Shown piece after piece: positions 1 through 10,147 of a stretch of DNA of 43,561 nucleotides; within the stretch, counting starts at the first letter, position 1; the number at the start of each line of letters is the position of its first letter. This DNA is from Acidobacteriota bacterium (GTDB lineage: Bacteria; Acidobacteriota; Terriglobia; Acidiferrales; UBA7541), in assembly GCA_013286165.1 (NCBI GenBank), contig JABDGF010000014.1:1-43561 (forward strand), given 5' to 3'. Made by a program: the position numbers and the translations under genes. The notes below the pieces were generated by a model that was not told the DNA's origin, searched no databases, and saw only the letters and a list, made by a program, of their open reading frames with translations.

Positions 1-2
1 TG

Positions 3-494
3 ACGATGCTCTGCATCCACGGCTCGAAAGATTTTTGGGAGCGGATTTCGTGGATCAACGACGTCTCTGAGCTTGTGCAGTCGCAGCCCGCATTCGATTG
101 GCCGCGCGGCTGGCAGTTCGCGGACTCGCAACGCGCCGGCCGCATGGTGCGGGCAGGCCTCGCATTGGCGGTCGCGCTGTTTGATACGCCGCTGCAAGCC
201 GATGCGCTCGCCGAGGTGCGCAAAGATCGTGTCGCGATGGACTTGGCCGATTCCGTTGCCCGACGGCTCGTGCAACGGCCGTTTGTCACTCTGAGTGGCA
301 CGGGGCGATTCGCGTTCCGCCGCAAAATGCGGGACGGAGGAGTCGCCGGTTGGAAGTACGCCACGCGCCTCGCCGTCGTCCCCGCCGATGAAGATTGGAA
401 GATGGTCCGGCTACCGCCTGCGCTCGCACCCTTATATATAGTCCTCCGGCCGATCCGCCTGCTCCGCAAGTACGGCTGGGGCCCATCGAAATAG
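3..494 (+). CDS. Nucleotidyltransferase-family protein, C-terminal part (5' end outside window)
   Basis: The reading frame is open to the left edge, so the gene starts upstream and only about 163 C-terminal residues are seen. The segment LCIHGSKDFWERISWI, followed by a V/L-rich helix, resembles the C-terminal half of the uncharacterised nucleotidyltransferase family PF14907 (NTP_transf_5), whose members carry a similar 'HGxKHxWxRLxWIxD' block. The catalytic GS..D..D part would lie outside the window. The end is basic and hydrophobic (YIVLRPIRLLRKYG), as usual in that family. Such genes often sit beside PqqD-like and S24/S26 peptidase genes in polysaccharide or peptide-modification clusters, and an S24/S26-like gene follows at 1224. 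The family call is from memory of the motif; substrate and reaction are unknown. Confidence 0.6.
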   Translation, partial: TMLCIHGSKDFWERISWINDVSELVQSQPAFDWPRGWQFADSQRAGRMVRAGLALAVALFDTPLQADALAEVRKDRVAMDLADSVARRLVQRPFVTLSGTGRFAFRRKMRDGGVAGWKYATRLAVVPADEDWKMVRLPPALAPLYIVLRPIRLLRKYGWGPSK

Positions 495-717
495 CCGTAT
501 CCGCATACACTCCTGAAACTTTATCCAACGAGTGGGTTAGACCCTCTGAACGAGCGGAGCGGCGGGATGTTGAATTTGGAGCACACGCCGCCAAGTTCGC
601 GCTGGCGCGGCAACGTTCGCGGCATAGGATGGGTACCGTCAAGAGGGGTGGGCGTCGCGCTGGATTGCGCGAATCCTCAGGACCATTCACTCATCGTATG
701 AGGAGCGAGCGCGTCCC

Positions 718-1224
718 GTGAATCCAGGGCGAAGCCGGATTTCCGCGCGAGCGGCGCAACGCTGCGTCACTGGCGTTTTGCTGGTCGGCGCCTTGCTAAG
801 TTGCAACAGCTGCCAGACGCGATCGACGGCGGCCAGTGAAACCGCGAAAGCGGGGCCGCGCGCTTCGATCTCGTTTTGTGCAACGAGCGCGCAAAATTGT
901 GCACCCGCGGCGAGCTTCACTGCGTCGAACACAAAGGAACTGACGATTCGCGCATGGACGTTGGGCGTGCCGCCGGGGAATCACACGCAGACTCTGGCGA
1001 TCTCGATGCCGGACGGTGCGGAGTATCCCGAAACGCGAACCGGTTTTCGCGTTCCGGATGGATCGAAGGATCCGTTTCAGGAATTAAGGACGATCTCGAT
1101 GGCTGAATTGCAGTCGAGCCCAAACAAGATCGCGGGCATCTGGACCGTACGCCTGCTGCTCGACGGCAAGTTGCTCGCCACCGAAAAATTCGAGATGAAG
1201 CCGCAAGGACCATCGAAAAACTGA
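718..1224 (+). CDS. Hypothetical exported lipoprotein, 168 aa
   Basis: No family recognised. The chosen start is GTG at 718, with an AGGAG ribosome site at 701-705. The N-terminus is basic (RSRISARAAQR), then hydrophobic (GVLLVGALLSC), with a lipobox-like LLSC placing the lipidated cysteine at residue 29. The rest is a soluble domain of about 130 residues with alternating beta-strand character (ELTIRAWTLGVPPGNH, IWTVRLLLDGKLLATEKFEM), suggesting an immunoglobulin-like or beta-sandwich fold. The stop overlaps the next start by one base (TGATG at 1222-1226), so it is probably translated together with the S24/S26-like gene. It probably sits on the periplasmic face of a membrane; its role is unknown. 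Confidence 0.7.
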   Translation: MNPGRSRISARAAQRCVTGVLLVGALLSCNSCQTRSTAASETAKAGPRASISFCATSAQNCAPAASFTASNTKELTIRAWTLGVPPGNHTQTLAISMPDGAEYPETRTGFRVPDGSKDPFQELRTISMAELQSSPNKIAGIWTVRLLLDGKLLATEKFEMKPQGPSKN

Positions 1225-1736
1225 TGAGCGCCACCTCAGCCGTTTCGCCAGCCCGAATCGCACCCGGCAGCCAGACCGGCCCTACCGGCGCGCAGGTTCA
1301 CGCCAAAACGATCGGCGCGAAAATTCGCGCGCAGGGCGCGGCTTCGGTGCGCATCCTCAACGGTGACATGTTTCCGTGGATGCGCAGCGGCGATCAGGTA
1401 TTTGTGCGGCGCTGGAATTTCGAACTTCTGCGCCCCGGCGACGTGATTCTTTTCGAGCGCAACGAAGAATTCTTCGTTCACCGCGTGATTCGCACAGAAA
1501 GCGGGAAACGTGCCGCCAAGACCGTGGTCACCAAGGGTGACGCGCTCGACTCCGCCGACGTACCAGTCACCGAAGAAGAGTTTGTCGGCCGCGCCACGCG
1601 GATCCACCGCGGCAAGCGCCACATCGACATTCAATCGCTCGGGCAACGCGTCGCAGGGCGCACGCTCGCGCGTCTCTCCAAATTCAGCGCCGCCGTTTAC
1701 GCTCCACTTCGCATCGTGAAGCGCCTCTTCGTCTAG
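1224..1736 (+). CDS. S24/S26 (signal peptidase I-like) peptidase-fold protein, nucleophile Ser replaced by Asp
   Basis: The order of blocks matches the S24/S26 peptidase fold: NGDMFPWMRSGDQVFVR (about residues 46-62), LRPGDVILFE, EFFVHRVI, then VTKGDALD (about 103-110), which carries the presumed general-base lysine. In active relatives the first block reads G-S-M-x-P, where Ser is the nucleophile. Here the codon at that place is GAC (Asp), while the GD, HR and KGD residues are kept. There is no clear transmembrane segment and only a basic amphipathic C-terminus. Its start overlaps the lipoprotein stop. In related bacteria, small S24/S26 proteins accompany nucleotidyltransferase and PqqD-type genes. 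The protein may be an inactive binding version, or the motif may be read one residue out of register. Confidence 0.75.
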   Translation: MSATSAVSPARIAPGSQTGPTGAQVHAKTIGAKIRAQGAASVRILNGDMFPWMRSGDQVFVRRWNFELLRPGDVILFERNEEFFVHRVIRTESGKRAAKTVVTKGDALDSADVPVTEEEFVGRATRIHRGKRHIDIQSLGQRVAGRTLARLSKFSAAVYAPLRIVKRLFV

Positions 1737-2007
1737 CAACATTCTTCCGGCGCAAAAGTACTGCACCACCGTGGCACATTGCACTTCCGTCCCGCCGCAA
1801 TCGCCGATCATCTTGCATTCATATACGGCAGAGACACTCTGAGGTAGAATCGTCGGGTTCGGACAAATGGATACGCACCTCCCCGTGATTCCGCCTTTTG
1901 CGCCGCAATGTAGGAGTCATCGGAGCAATCAAATAGGCTGTAACCGGATGCAAGCCAAGAGCATCCGACCCTGAAGACCACCAATTCGAGACTGACCGGA
2001 GGACATT

Positions 2008-3198
2008 ATGAGTTCGACCGCTGATACCACCGCTTCCACCGCGGGCAACGCGCACGGCGAAAATCCGCTGAAGACGCTCACCAAGTTTGGCCAGTCCGTC
2101 TGGCTCGATTACATCCGGCGCGACCTGATCGCCACCGGCGAGCTGCAGAAGCTGATCACGAACGACGGCCTGCGCGGCATGACTTCGAACCCGTCGATTT
2201 TCGAGAAGTCCATCGCAGGAAACGCCGACTACCAAAAAGATTTGAACGAATTCGCCAAGGACAAGAGCCTCGACGCGAAGGGCATCTACGAGCACATCGC
2301 GATCAAGGACATTCAGTCCGCCGCCGACGTGATGAAGTCGGTCTACGACCAGACGGCTCATCGCGACGGCTACATCAGCCTGGAAGTTTCTCCCTTCCTC
2401 GCGCACGACACCGCGGGAACGATCGAAGAAGCGCGCCGGCTGTGGAAGACCGTGGACCGCAAGAACCTGATGGTGAAGGTGCCTGGGACGAAGGAAGGCA
2501 TCCCAGCGATCAAGCAGCTAATCAGCGAAGGCATCAATATTAATGTGACGCTGCTTTTCGCTCAGGACGTGTACGAGCAGGTCGCCGAGGCCTACATCGC
2601 CGGCCTTGAGACGCTCGCGAAGAATGGCGGCGATGTGAGCAAAATCGCCAGCGTCGCGAGCTTCTTCATTAGCCGCATCGATACGCTGATCGATGGCGAG
2701 ATCGACGCGAAGGCCAAAGCCAGCACGGACGCCGCGCAGAAGGCCGCGTTCGAAAAGATTCGCGGGCAAGTTGCCATCGCCAACGGCAAGCTCACCTACC
2801 AGGCTTACAAGCGCATCTTCAGCGGCGCGCGTTGGGAAGCTCTCGCGGCGAAAGGCGCGAAGTCGCAGCGTGTTCTGTGGGCCAGCACGAGCACGAAGGA
2901 TCCGAAGTTCAGCGACGTGTACTACGTTGAGGGTCTAATCGGCCAGGACACGGTCGATACAATTCCTCCGGCCACTCTCGACGCCTTCCGCGATCACGGG
3001 AAGCCGCGCGCGAGCCTGGAAGAAAATATTCCCGCCGCGAAGGAAACGATGGACGGCCTCGCGAAGTCCGGCATCTCGATGAAGGCCGCGACCGACAAAC
3101 TCACCGAAGACGGCGTGAAGCTCTTCGAAGAAGCGTTCGATAAGCTGCTCGGCGCGGTGAAAACCCAGGTCGCGAAAGTTGCGGGAGGCGCGAAGTGA
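2008..3198 (+). CDS. tal: Transaldolase
   Basis: Transfers a dihydroxyacetone unit between sugar phosphates in the non-oxidative pentose phosphate pathway in the cytoplasm. Family blocks are clear: TSNPSIFEKSI near residue 68, the Schiff-base lysine in NLMVKVPGTKEGI near residue 155, and NVTLLFAQDVYEQVAEAYI. At 396 residues it is of the longer bacterial type that in many species is fused to glucose-6-phosphate isomerase. The start ATG at 2008 has GGAGG at 2000-2004 just before it. The C-terminus (AFDKLLGAVKTQVAKVAGGAK) reads like the linker of the fused form. Its stop overlaps the next start in GTGA (3195-3198), so the two proteins are probably made in fixed ratio. First gene of a tal-pgi-zwf operon. 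Confidence 0.95.
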   Translation: MSSTADTTASTAGNAHGENPLKTLTKFGQSVWLDYIRRDLIATGELQKLITNDGLRGMTSNPSIFEKSIAGNADYQKDLNEFAKDKSLDAKGIYEHIAIKDIQSAADVMKSVYDQTAHRDGYISLEVSPFLAHDTAGTIEEARRLWKTVDRKNLMVKVPGTKEGIPAIKQLISEGININVTLLFAQDVYEQVAEAYIAGLETLAKNGGDVSKIASVASFFISRIDTLIDGEIDAKAKASTDAAQKAAFEKIRGQVAIANGKLTYQAYKRIFSGARWEALAAKGAKSQRVLWASTSTKDPKFSDVYYVEGLIGQDTVDTIPPATLDAFRDHGKPRASLEENIPAAKETMDGLAKSGISMKAATDKLTEDGVKLFEEAFDKLLGAVKTQVAKVAGGAK

Positions 3199-4925
3199 AC
3201 AAGCTGACCTACAAACTCCCCGACAATCTGGCGAGTGCGGTACAAGGCACGCTGGCCGACTGGAAAAAAGGCGACAAGGTTAAGCGTCTGTGGGCCGGCG
3301 ACGCAACTCTCTGGTCGAATCAGGACGAAGCCAAGTGGATCGGCTGGCTCACCGAAGCGGACAAGCCGATCTCCACCGAAGCGCGTTACAGCGACTACAC
3401 GAAGCTCGCGGAAGACATTCAGAAGGCCGGATTCACGCACGCCGTGCTACTCGGAATGGGCGGCTCGAGCCTTTGCGTTGAGGTGTTCGAGAAAACCTAC
3501 GGCAAGATCGGCTCGCAACCGCAGATGCACGTGCTCGATTCTACCGATCCCGCGCAGATTCGCACCGTCGAGCACAGCATCGACATCGCGAAGACCGTTT
3601 TCATCGTCGCGAGCAAGTCCGGCAGCACGCTCGAACCGAATATCTTTAAGGAATATTTCTACGACCTTACGTCGAAAGCCGTCGGCGCGGGTGAAGCAGG
3701 GAAGCGCTTCATCGCGATCACCGACCCCGGCTCGCACATGCAGAAAGTCGCGGAGCAAGACGGATTCCGCGCGATTTTCTACGGCGTGCCGAGCATTGGC
3801 GGCCGCTACTCCGCGCTTTCGAATTTCGGCAAAGTGCCGGCTTCGATTCAGGGCGTGGATCTCGCGAAGTTCCTCGCGAACGTCGATCTGATGGTGAAGG
3901 CGTGCGGCGCTGACGTCCCGGCGGATCAAAATCCTGGCGCGATTCTCGGTGCGATTCTGGGGACGCTGCAGAAGACCGGCCGCGACAAAGTCACGATTTT
4001 CGCGTCGGAAGGAATCTCGGATCTCGGTGCGTGGCTCGAGCAGCTTCTCGCCGAATCCACCGGCAAGATCGGCAAAGGCCTGATCCCGGTTGACCTCGAA
4101 ACGATCGGCGCGCCGGAAGTTTACGGCAACGATCGCATTTTCGCGTACGTGCGCCTCGAAAACGGCGCGGACCCTAAACTCGACGCGGCAGTCTCGGCGC
4201 TTGAAAAGGCCGGCCATCCCGTCGTCCACATTTCCGTCGGGGATAAATATGACCTTGGCGAGGAATTCTACCGCTGGGAAATCGCGACCGCCGTCGCGGG
4301 CTCGATTATCGGCATCAACCCGTTCAACCAACCCGACGTGGAAGCGAGCAAGATCGAAACCCGTAAGCTGACGGACCAGTACGAAAAGGAAGGCAAGCTG
4401 CCGGCCGAAGCTCCGTTCTTCGAGGACAAGGGCATTAAGCTATTCTCCGATCCGAAGAACACCGAAGCGCTGAAAGCCGCGGCGGGTGCGAATCCGACGC
4501 TGGTCAGCTACTTGAAGGCGCACCTGGGCCGCATCAAGCCCAACGATTACTTTGCGCTGCTCGCCTACGTTGAACGCAACGACGCGCATAAGAAGACGCT
4601 GCAAACGGCTCGTCTCGCGGTGCGTGACAAAAAACACGTCGCGACGTGCCTCGGCTTCGGTCCGCGGTTTCTGCATTCGACAGGACAAGCGTACAAGGGC
4701 GGCCCGAACACTGGCGTGTTCCTGCAAGTCACCTGCGACGACGCGGCCGATTTGAAAGTGCCGGGCCACACTTACACGTTTGGAATCGTTAAGGCGGCAC
4801 AGGCGCGCGGCGACTTCCAGGTACTTGCGGATCGCGGACGCCGTGCGTTGCGCGTCCATTTGAGCGCCGACGTGGCGGCGGGCCTTTCGACGCTGCAGCA
4901 AGCGATCGCCGAAGCGCTCGCGTAA
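3195..4925 (+). CDS. pgi: Glucose-6-phosphate isomerase (TAL/PGI-fusion type, here separate)
   Basis: Interconverts glucose 6-phosphate and fructose 6-phosphate in the cytoplasm. Visible blocks are the SIS-domain sugar-phosphate sites GMGGSSLCVEVF (near residue 90) and FIVASKSGSTLEPN (near 140), then GGRYSALSNFGKVPA. The C-terminal 120 residues (including HVATCLGFGPRFLHSTGQAYKG, shown here only by its HSTGQ core, and later GHTYTFGIVKAAQARGD) match the C-terminal part of bifunctional transaldolase/isomerase proteins rather than E. coli Pgi. The GTG start at 3195 has GGGAGG at 3183-3188 inside the end of tal. With tal and zwf it links glycolysis and the pentose phosphate pathway. Length of 576 residues equals the isomerase half of the fusion. 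Confidence 0.93.
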   Translation: MNKLTYKLPDNLASAVQGTLADWKKGDKVKRLWAGDATLWSNQDEAKWIGWLTEADKPISTEARYSDYTKLAEDIQKAGFTHAVLLGMGGSSLCVEVFEKTYGKIGSQPQMHVLDSTDPAQIRTVEHSIDIAKTVFIVASKSGSTLEPNIFKEYFYDLTSKAVGAGEAGKRFIAITDPGSHMQKVAEQDGFRAIFYGVPSIGGRYSALSNFGKVPASIQGVDLAKFLANVDLMVKACGADVPADQNPGAILGAILGTLQKTGRDKVTIFASEGISDLGAWLEQLLAESTGKIGKGLIPVDLETIGAPEVYGNDRIFAYVRLENGADPKLDAAVSALEKAGHPVVHISVGDKYDLGEEFYRWEIATAVAGSIIGINPFNQPDVEASKIETRKLTDQYEKEGKLPAEAPFFEDKGIKLFSDPKNTEALKAAAGANPTLVSYLKAHLGRIKPNDYFALLAYVERNDAHKKTLQTARLAVRDKKHVATCLGFGPRFLHSTGQAYKGGPNTGVFLQVTCDDAADLKVPGHTYTFGIVKAAQARGDFQVLADRGRRALRVHLSADVAAGLSTLQQAIAEALA

Positions 4926-4967
4926 GCGGCGAAGATCAGTGATGTGCGGTGCGCGGAGGACGGCCTG

Positions 4968-6572
<1,605 letters not shown>

Positions 6573-6595
6573 CTACGTGCTGTCATCTGTCAACA

Positions 6596-6611
6596 TGTGA
6601 CCACCGTCACA
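6596..6611. promoter_or_regulatory. CRP/FNR-family operator upstream of the cox operon
   Basis: The sequence TGTGA-CCACCG-TCACA is an exact match to the CRP consensus half-sites with the standard six-base spacer. The palindrome extends one more base on each side (A...T). It lies 24 bases after the zwf stop and about 100 bases before the coxB start. A CRP-family regulator (cAMP-responsive Crp, or another family member with the same E-helix specificity) probably controls the respiratory operon. No such regulator gene is in the window. Confidence 0.6.
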
Positions 6612-6711
6612 TTTCGCAGTAATTTTATTTTTTCGAACGCATTTCGTTCCGGTTTATGAACCCGTGTGATAGAGTGCCGCGAATCGACACTGTCGCCGCA
6701 GCGATACTTCG

Positions 6712-7809
6712 ATGAATAACGAACCCCACGCCCCGATCAGTCGCGCAAGTCGTGCAGCCAAGATGCTCGCGCGCGTCGCGTGGGCGGCGCTTCCAGTTTT
6801 TTTGATCGCGCTCGTTGCCGTAGCCGCAGAGCCGCACGATCCCGCCCTGGTTCCCAATATTTTCAAGCCGGACTCGACGCCAGCCGACCACATTTACGGC
6901 GTCGCGCTGTTTGTGCTCACCGTCACAGGCGCGATTTTTGTCGCCGTCTTCTCGCTTCTCGTGTACGCGATCGTGCGTTATCGCGCGAAGCCCGAAGACG
7001 ATTCGCATGAACCCGCGCAGGTTTACGGCAGCAACCAGATCGAACTCGCGTGGACGGTTATTCCCGTGCTTATCGTCGTGATGCTGTTTCTCGCAACGGC
7101 GCGAGTGATCGCGCAAATTCAGGATGCACCTCCACCTCCGGGAACAATTAACGTCACCGCCGTCGGCCACCAATTCTGGTGGGAATTCCGCTATCCCGAT
7201 CTCGGCATCGTCACTGCAAACGAGCTCCACGTGCCGGTGAGTGAACCCGCCGAGTCCACGCCGACGTTCCTGAAGCTTCTCTCCGCGGACACGGACCACA
7301 GCTTCTGGGTGCCGCGCTTGGCCGGGAAGACCGACCTGATTCCGAACCACCCGAACAGCACCTGGATCGATCCGCATCACACCGGCCTCTATCTCGGCCA
7401 GTGCGCGCAGTATTGCGGCACACAGCACGGCTTGATGCTGCTCCGCGTGTACGTCGATTCGCGCGAAGACTTCAAAGCCTGGGCGAACGCGCAAGCGGCT
7501 CCTGCGCTAGTGACGTCTACGGATTCGAATTCCGAGGCCGGCTACGGCCGCAAAGTATTCGAGACCACTTCGTGCATCAACTGCCACGCGGTGAAGGGAA
7601 CCGTCGCGGACGGCCGCTTCGGCCCGGACCTGACGCACCTGATGAGCCGCAAAACGCTCGCATCCGGCGCCGCCGACAACACGCCGGAAAAGTTGAAGCA
7701 GTGGATCAAAGATCCGGACTCGATCAAGCCCGGCTCGCTGATGCCGGCGATGCGGCTCACGGAAAAAGATTTGAACGCGCTGACCGCGTATTTGCTGACG
7801 CTCCGGTGA
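6712..7809 (+). CDS. coxB: Cytochrome c oxidase subunit II with fused cytochrome c domain (caa3 type)
   Basis: Accepts electrons from cytochrome c and passes them through CuA to subunit I. The N-terminus has a hydrophobic segment (WAALPVFLIALVAVAAEP) that may be a signal. Two transmembrane helices follow near residues 60-90 and 110-130. The CuA motif is complete: GQCAQYCGTQHGLM gives Cys-x3-Cys-x3-His-x2-Met near residue 230. A C-terminal cytochrome c domain carries CINCH near residue 288 and a Met ligand candidate in GSLMPAMRL. This makes the enzyme a caa3 oxidase. The start ATG 6712 has no strong ribosome site, so the exact start is less certain. First gene of an eight-gene respiratory operon. 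Confidence 0.95.
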   Translation: MNNEPHAPISRASRAAKMLARVAWAALPVFLIALVAVAAEPHDPALVPNIFKPDSTPADHIYGVALFVLTVTGAIFVAVFSLLVYAIVRYRAKPEDDSHEPAQVYGSNQIELAWTVIPVLIVVMLFLATARVIAQIQDAPPPPGTINVTAVGHQFWWEFRYPDLGIVTANELHVPVSEPAESTPTFLKLLSADTDHSFWVPRLAGKTDLIPNHPNSTWIDPHHTGLYLGQCAQYCGTQHGLMLLRVYVDSREDFKAWANAQAAPALVTSTDSNSEAGYGRKVFETTSCINCHAVKGTVADGRFGPDLTHLMSRKTLASGAADNTPEKLKQWIKDPDSIKPGSLMPAMRLTEKDLNALTAYLLTLR

Positions 7810-7827
7810 TTCCGGAAAGGAGGGACC

Positions 7828-9501
7828 ATGTCGTCTGAAACGATGGCGCTTTCGCCGCACGCAGTCGAGACGCAATCCCTCGCGGAGCGGCTGCACGGCT
7901 GGGCCACCACCGTCGATCACAAGCGCATCGGCGTGATGTACATCGGCTTCGCACTGATTTTCCTGGTGATTGGCGGAATCGAAGCCATCATCATGCGCAT
8001 TCAGCTCGCGCTGCCCAACAACGACTTCGTCTCGCCGCAAGTTTTCAATCGCATGTTCACGATGCACGGCACCACGATGATTTTCTTCGTCGCGATGCCG
8101 ATCATGTTCGGTTTCGGCAATTACACCGTGCCGCTGCTGGTCGGCACGCGAGACATGGCTTTCCCGCGGCTCAACGCGTTCAGTTTCTGGCTCACCGCGT
8201 TTGGCGCGCTGCTGATGTACTTCAGCTTTGTTGGCGGGTTCGGGCTTTACGGAGCCGGAAGCGCGCCAGACGTTGGCTGGTTCGCCTACGCGCCGCTCAC
8301 GTCCAAAGTCTTCTCGCCCGGCCACAGCTCGGATTTTTGGTCGCTCGGGCTGATCGTTTCAGGCTTCGGCAGCATCGGCACCTCCGTGAACATGATCACC
8401 ACGATCGTATGCTCGCGCTGCCCGGGCATGACGCTCAATAAAATGCCGCTGTTCGCGTGGATGAACATCGTGATGTCCGGGATGGTTCTTTTCGCCATTT
8501 CCCCCCTCACCGCGGCGCAAATCATGATTTCCCTGGACCGCTACCTCGGTGCGCACTTCTTCGATACGCAGGCCGGCGGCTCGGCCGTGATCTGGATGCA
8601 CTTCTTCTGGATCTTCGGCCATCCCGAGGTTTACATCCTTATTATTCCGTCGTTCGGATTCATCTCGGAGATCGTGCCGGTTTTCTCGCGCAAGCCGATC
8701 TTTGGATACCCGATCATGGTCGGCGCCACAGTCGCCATCGGCTTCATCAGTTTCAGCGTGTGGGCGCACCACATGTTCACCGTCGGGATGAATTCGTGGG
8801 GCAACACATTCTTCGCGATCACCACGATGGCCGTCGGCGTTCCCACCGGCATAAAAATATTCAATTGGCTCGGCACGATATGGGGCGGGAAGATCCAGTT
8901 CAAGACGCCGATGCTTTTTAGCCTCGCGTTCTTGTTCCAGTTCCTCATCGCGGGCCTCACGGGAATCATGCTGTCGTCCACGCCGTTCAATTGGCAGCTG
9001 AGCGGTTCGTATTTCGTTGTCGCACACTTTCACTACGTGATCGTCGGCGGAATTTTGTTCGCTGTGTTCGGCGGTTTCTATTACTGGTACCCGAAGATCA
9101 CCGGAAAGATGCTCAGCGAGAGGCTCGGCAAATTGCACTTCTGGCTGTTCGTCATCGGGTTCCATCTCACATTCGATTTCATGCACATTCCCGGGCTTCT
9201 GGGGATGCCACGCCGCATTTACACCTACGAAGCCGGGCGCGGCTGGGAAATCTGGAATCAGATCGTTTCCGTCGGCGCGCTGTTTCAGGGCGTCGCCGTT
9301 CTGATTTTTGTTTTCAACATGATTTGGTCGTACTGGAAGGGAAAGGACGCGGGCTGCGATCCGTGGGATGCGTGGACGCTGGAATGGACCACGACCTCGC
9401 CGCCGCCCGAATACAATTTCGCGACAATTCCCACCGTGCATAGCAGCCGCCCGCTGTGGGATTTGAAACACCCGGAAGATCCGGATTGGAAATATGAGTA
9501 G
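7828..9501 (+). CDS. coxA: Cytochrome c oxidase subunit I
   Basis: Catalytic membrane subunit that reduces O2 at the heme a3-CuB centre and pumps protons. About 12 helices in 557 residues. Visible ligands and motifs: MHGTTMIF (heme a His), GHPEVY (CuB His, the proton-channel Glu and the Tyr cross-linked to His), WAHHMF (two CuB His), and HFHYVIVGG (heme a3 and heme a His). The D-channel entry is intact (FGNY...TRDMAFPRLN), so this is an A1-type oxidase. The ribosome site AAAGGAGGG lies directly before ATG 7828. It follows coxB by 18 bases and precedes coxC. Confidence 0.97.
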   Translation: MSSETMALSPHAVETQSLAERLHGWATTVDHKRIGVMYIGFALIFLVIGGIEAIIMRIQLALPNNDFVSPQVFNRMFTMHGTTMIFFVAMPIMFGFGNYTVPLLVGTRDMAFPRLNAFSFWLTAFGALLMYFSFVGGFGLYGAGSAPDVGWFAYAPLTSKVFSPGHSSDFWSLGLIVSGFGSIGTSVNMITTIVCSRCPGMTLNKMPLFAWMNIVMSGMVLFAISPLTAAQIMISLDRYLGAHFFDTQAGGSAVIWMHFFWIFGHPEVYILIIPSFGFISEIVPVFSRKPIFGYPIMVGATVAIGFISFSVWAHHMFTVGMNSWGNTFFAITTMAVGVPTGIKIFNWLGTIWGGKIQFKTPMLFSLAFLFQFLIAGLTGIMLSSTPFNWQLSGSYFVVAHFHYVIVGGILFAVFGGFYYWYPKITGKMLSERLGKLHFWLFVIGFHLTFDFMHIPGLLGMPRRIYTYEAGRGWEIWNQIVSVGALFQGVAVLIFVFNMIWSYWKGKDAGCDPWDAWTLEWTTTSPPPEYNFATIPTVHSSRPLWDLKHPEDPDWKYE

Positions 9502-9525
9502 AGGAATGCGCGCTCGAGGAAATCG

Positions 9526-10134
9526 ATGAGTTCGACGACGCTAACGCCGCCCCTTACGCCACCGCCGATCGAGACGCCGTGGGTTCTGCCCTCGCGCGGC
9601 AAAGTCGGCATGTTCAGCCTGATCGCGGCAGAGTCTGCGATCTTCACGATTTTCGTTGTGGCGTATGTCTTTTACATCGGCAAGAGCATCTCTGGCCCCA
9701 CGCCGCGCGAAGTTCTCGAGCTGCCGATTTTCAATACGGTTTGCCTGCTCTCGAGCAGCCTCACGATTCACTTCGCGCTTGGCGCGCTGAAGAAAGGGAA
9801 TCGCGCGGTATTCACGGCGTTTTGGGCGCTCACCATCGCGCTTGGCGCGATTTTCCTGTTTGGCACCGCCCGCGAGTGGCATCACTTGATTTATGACAAA
9901 GGCCTCACGATCCAAACCAACTTGTTTGGCACCACCTACTACTCGCTCGTGGGTCTGCACGCATTTCACGTCACGGTCGGCCTGTTCGGCCTCTCGCTCG
10001 TTCTCGCGTTTGCGCTGCTTGGCTGGGTGAAGCAAGAGCACTACGGACGCGTGGACGTGCTGTCGCTCTACTGGCATTTCGTTGATGTGGTTTGGATCGT
10101 CGTTTTTTTTGTGGTCTATGTAGCCGGACGCTGA
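9526..10134 (+). CDS. coxC: Cytochrome c oxidase subunit III
   Basis: Hydrophobic subunit of heme-copper oxidases, thought to stabilise subunit I and its proton uptake. The 202 residues hold five predicted helices, the number typical for short bacterial subunit III. Typical blocks are GMFSLIAAESAIFTIFV (helix 1), REWHHLIYDKGLTI, YYSLVGLHAFHVTVGL (the His-rich family signature) and the C-terminal SLYWHFVDVVWIVVFFVVY. ATG 9526 is preceded by a purine-rich GAGGAAAT. It lies 24 bases after coxA. Confidence 0.95.
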   Translation: MSSTTLTPPLTPPPIETPWVLPSRGKVGMFSLIAAESAIFTIFVVAYVFYIGKSISGPTPREVLELPIFNTVCLLSSSLTIHFALGALKKGNRAVFTAFWALTIALGAIFLFGTAREWHHLIYDKGLTIQTNLFGTTYYSLVGLHAFHVTVGLFGLSLVLAFALLGWVKQEHYGRVDVLSLYWHFVDVVWIVVFFVVYVAGR

Positions 10135-10147
10135 GGATTCATTGGCA

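Noticed and set aside
8359-9471. 370-codon frame on the minus strand inside coxA
   Set aside because: Antisense shadow of subunit I with extreme Arg/Glu/His content and no domain.
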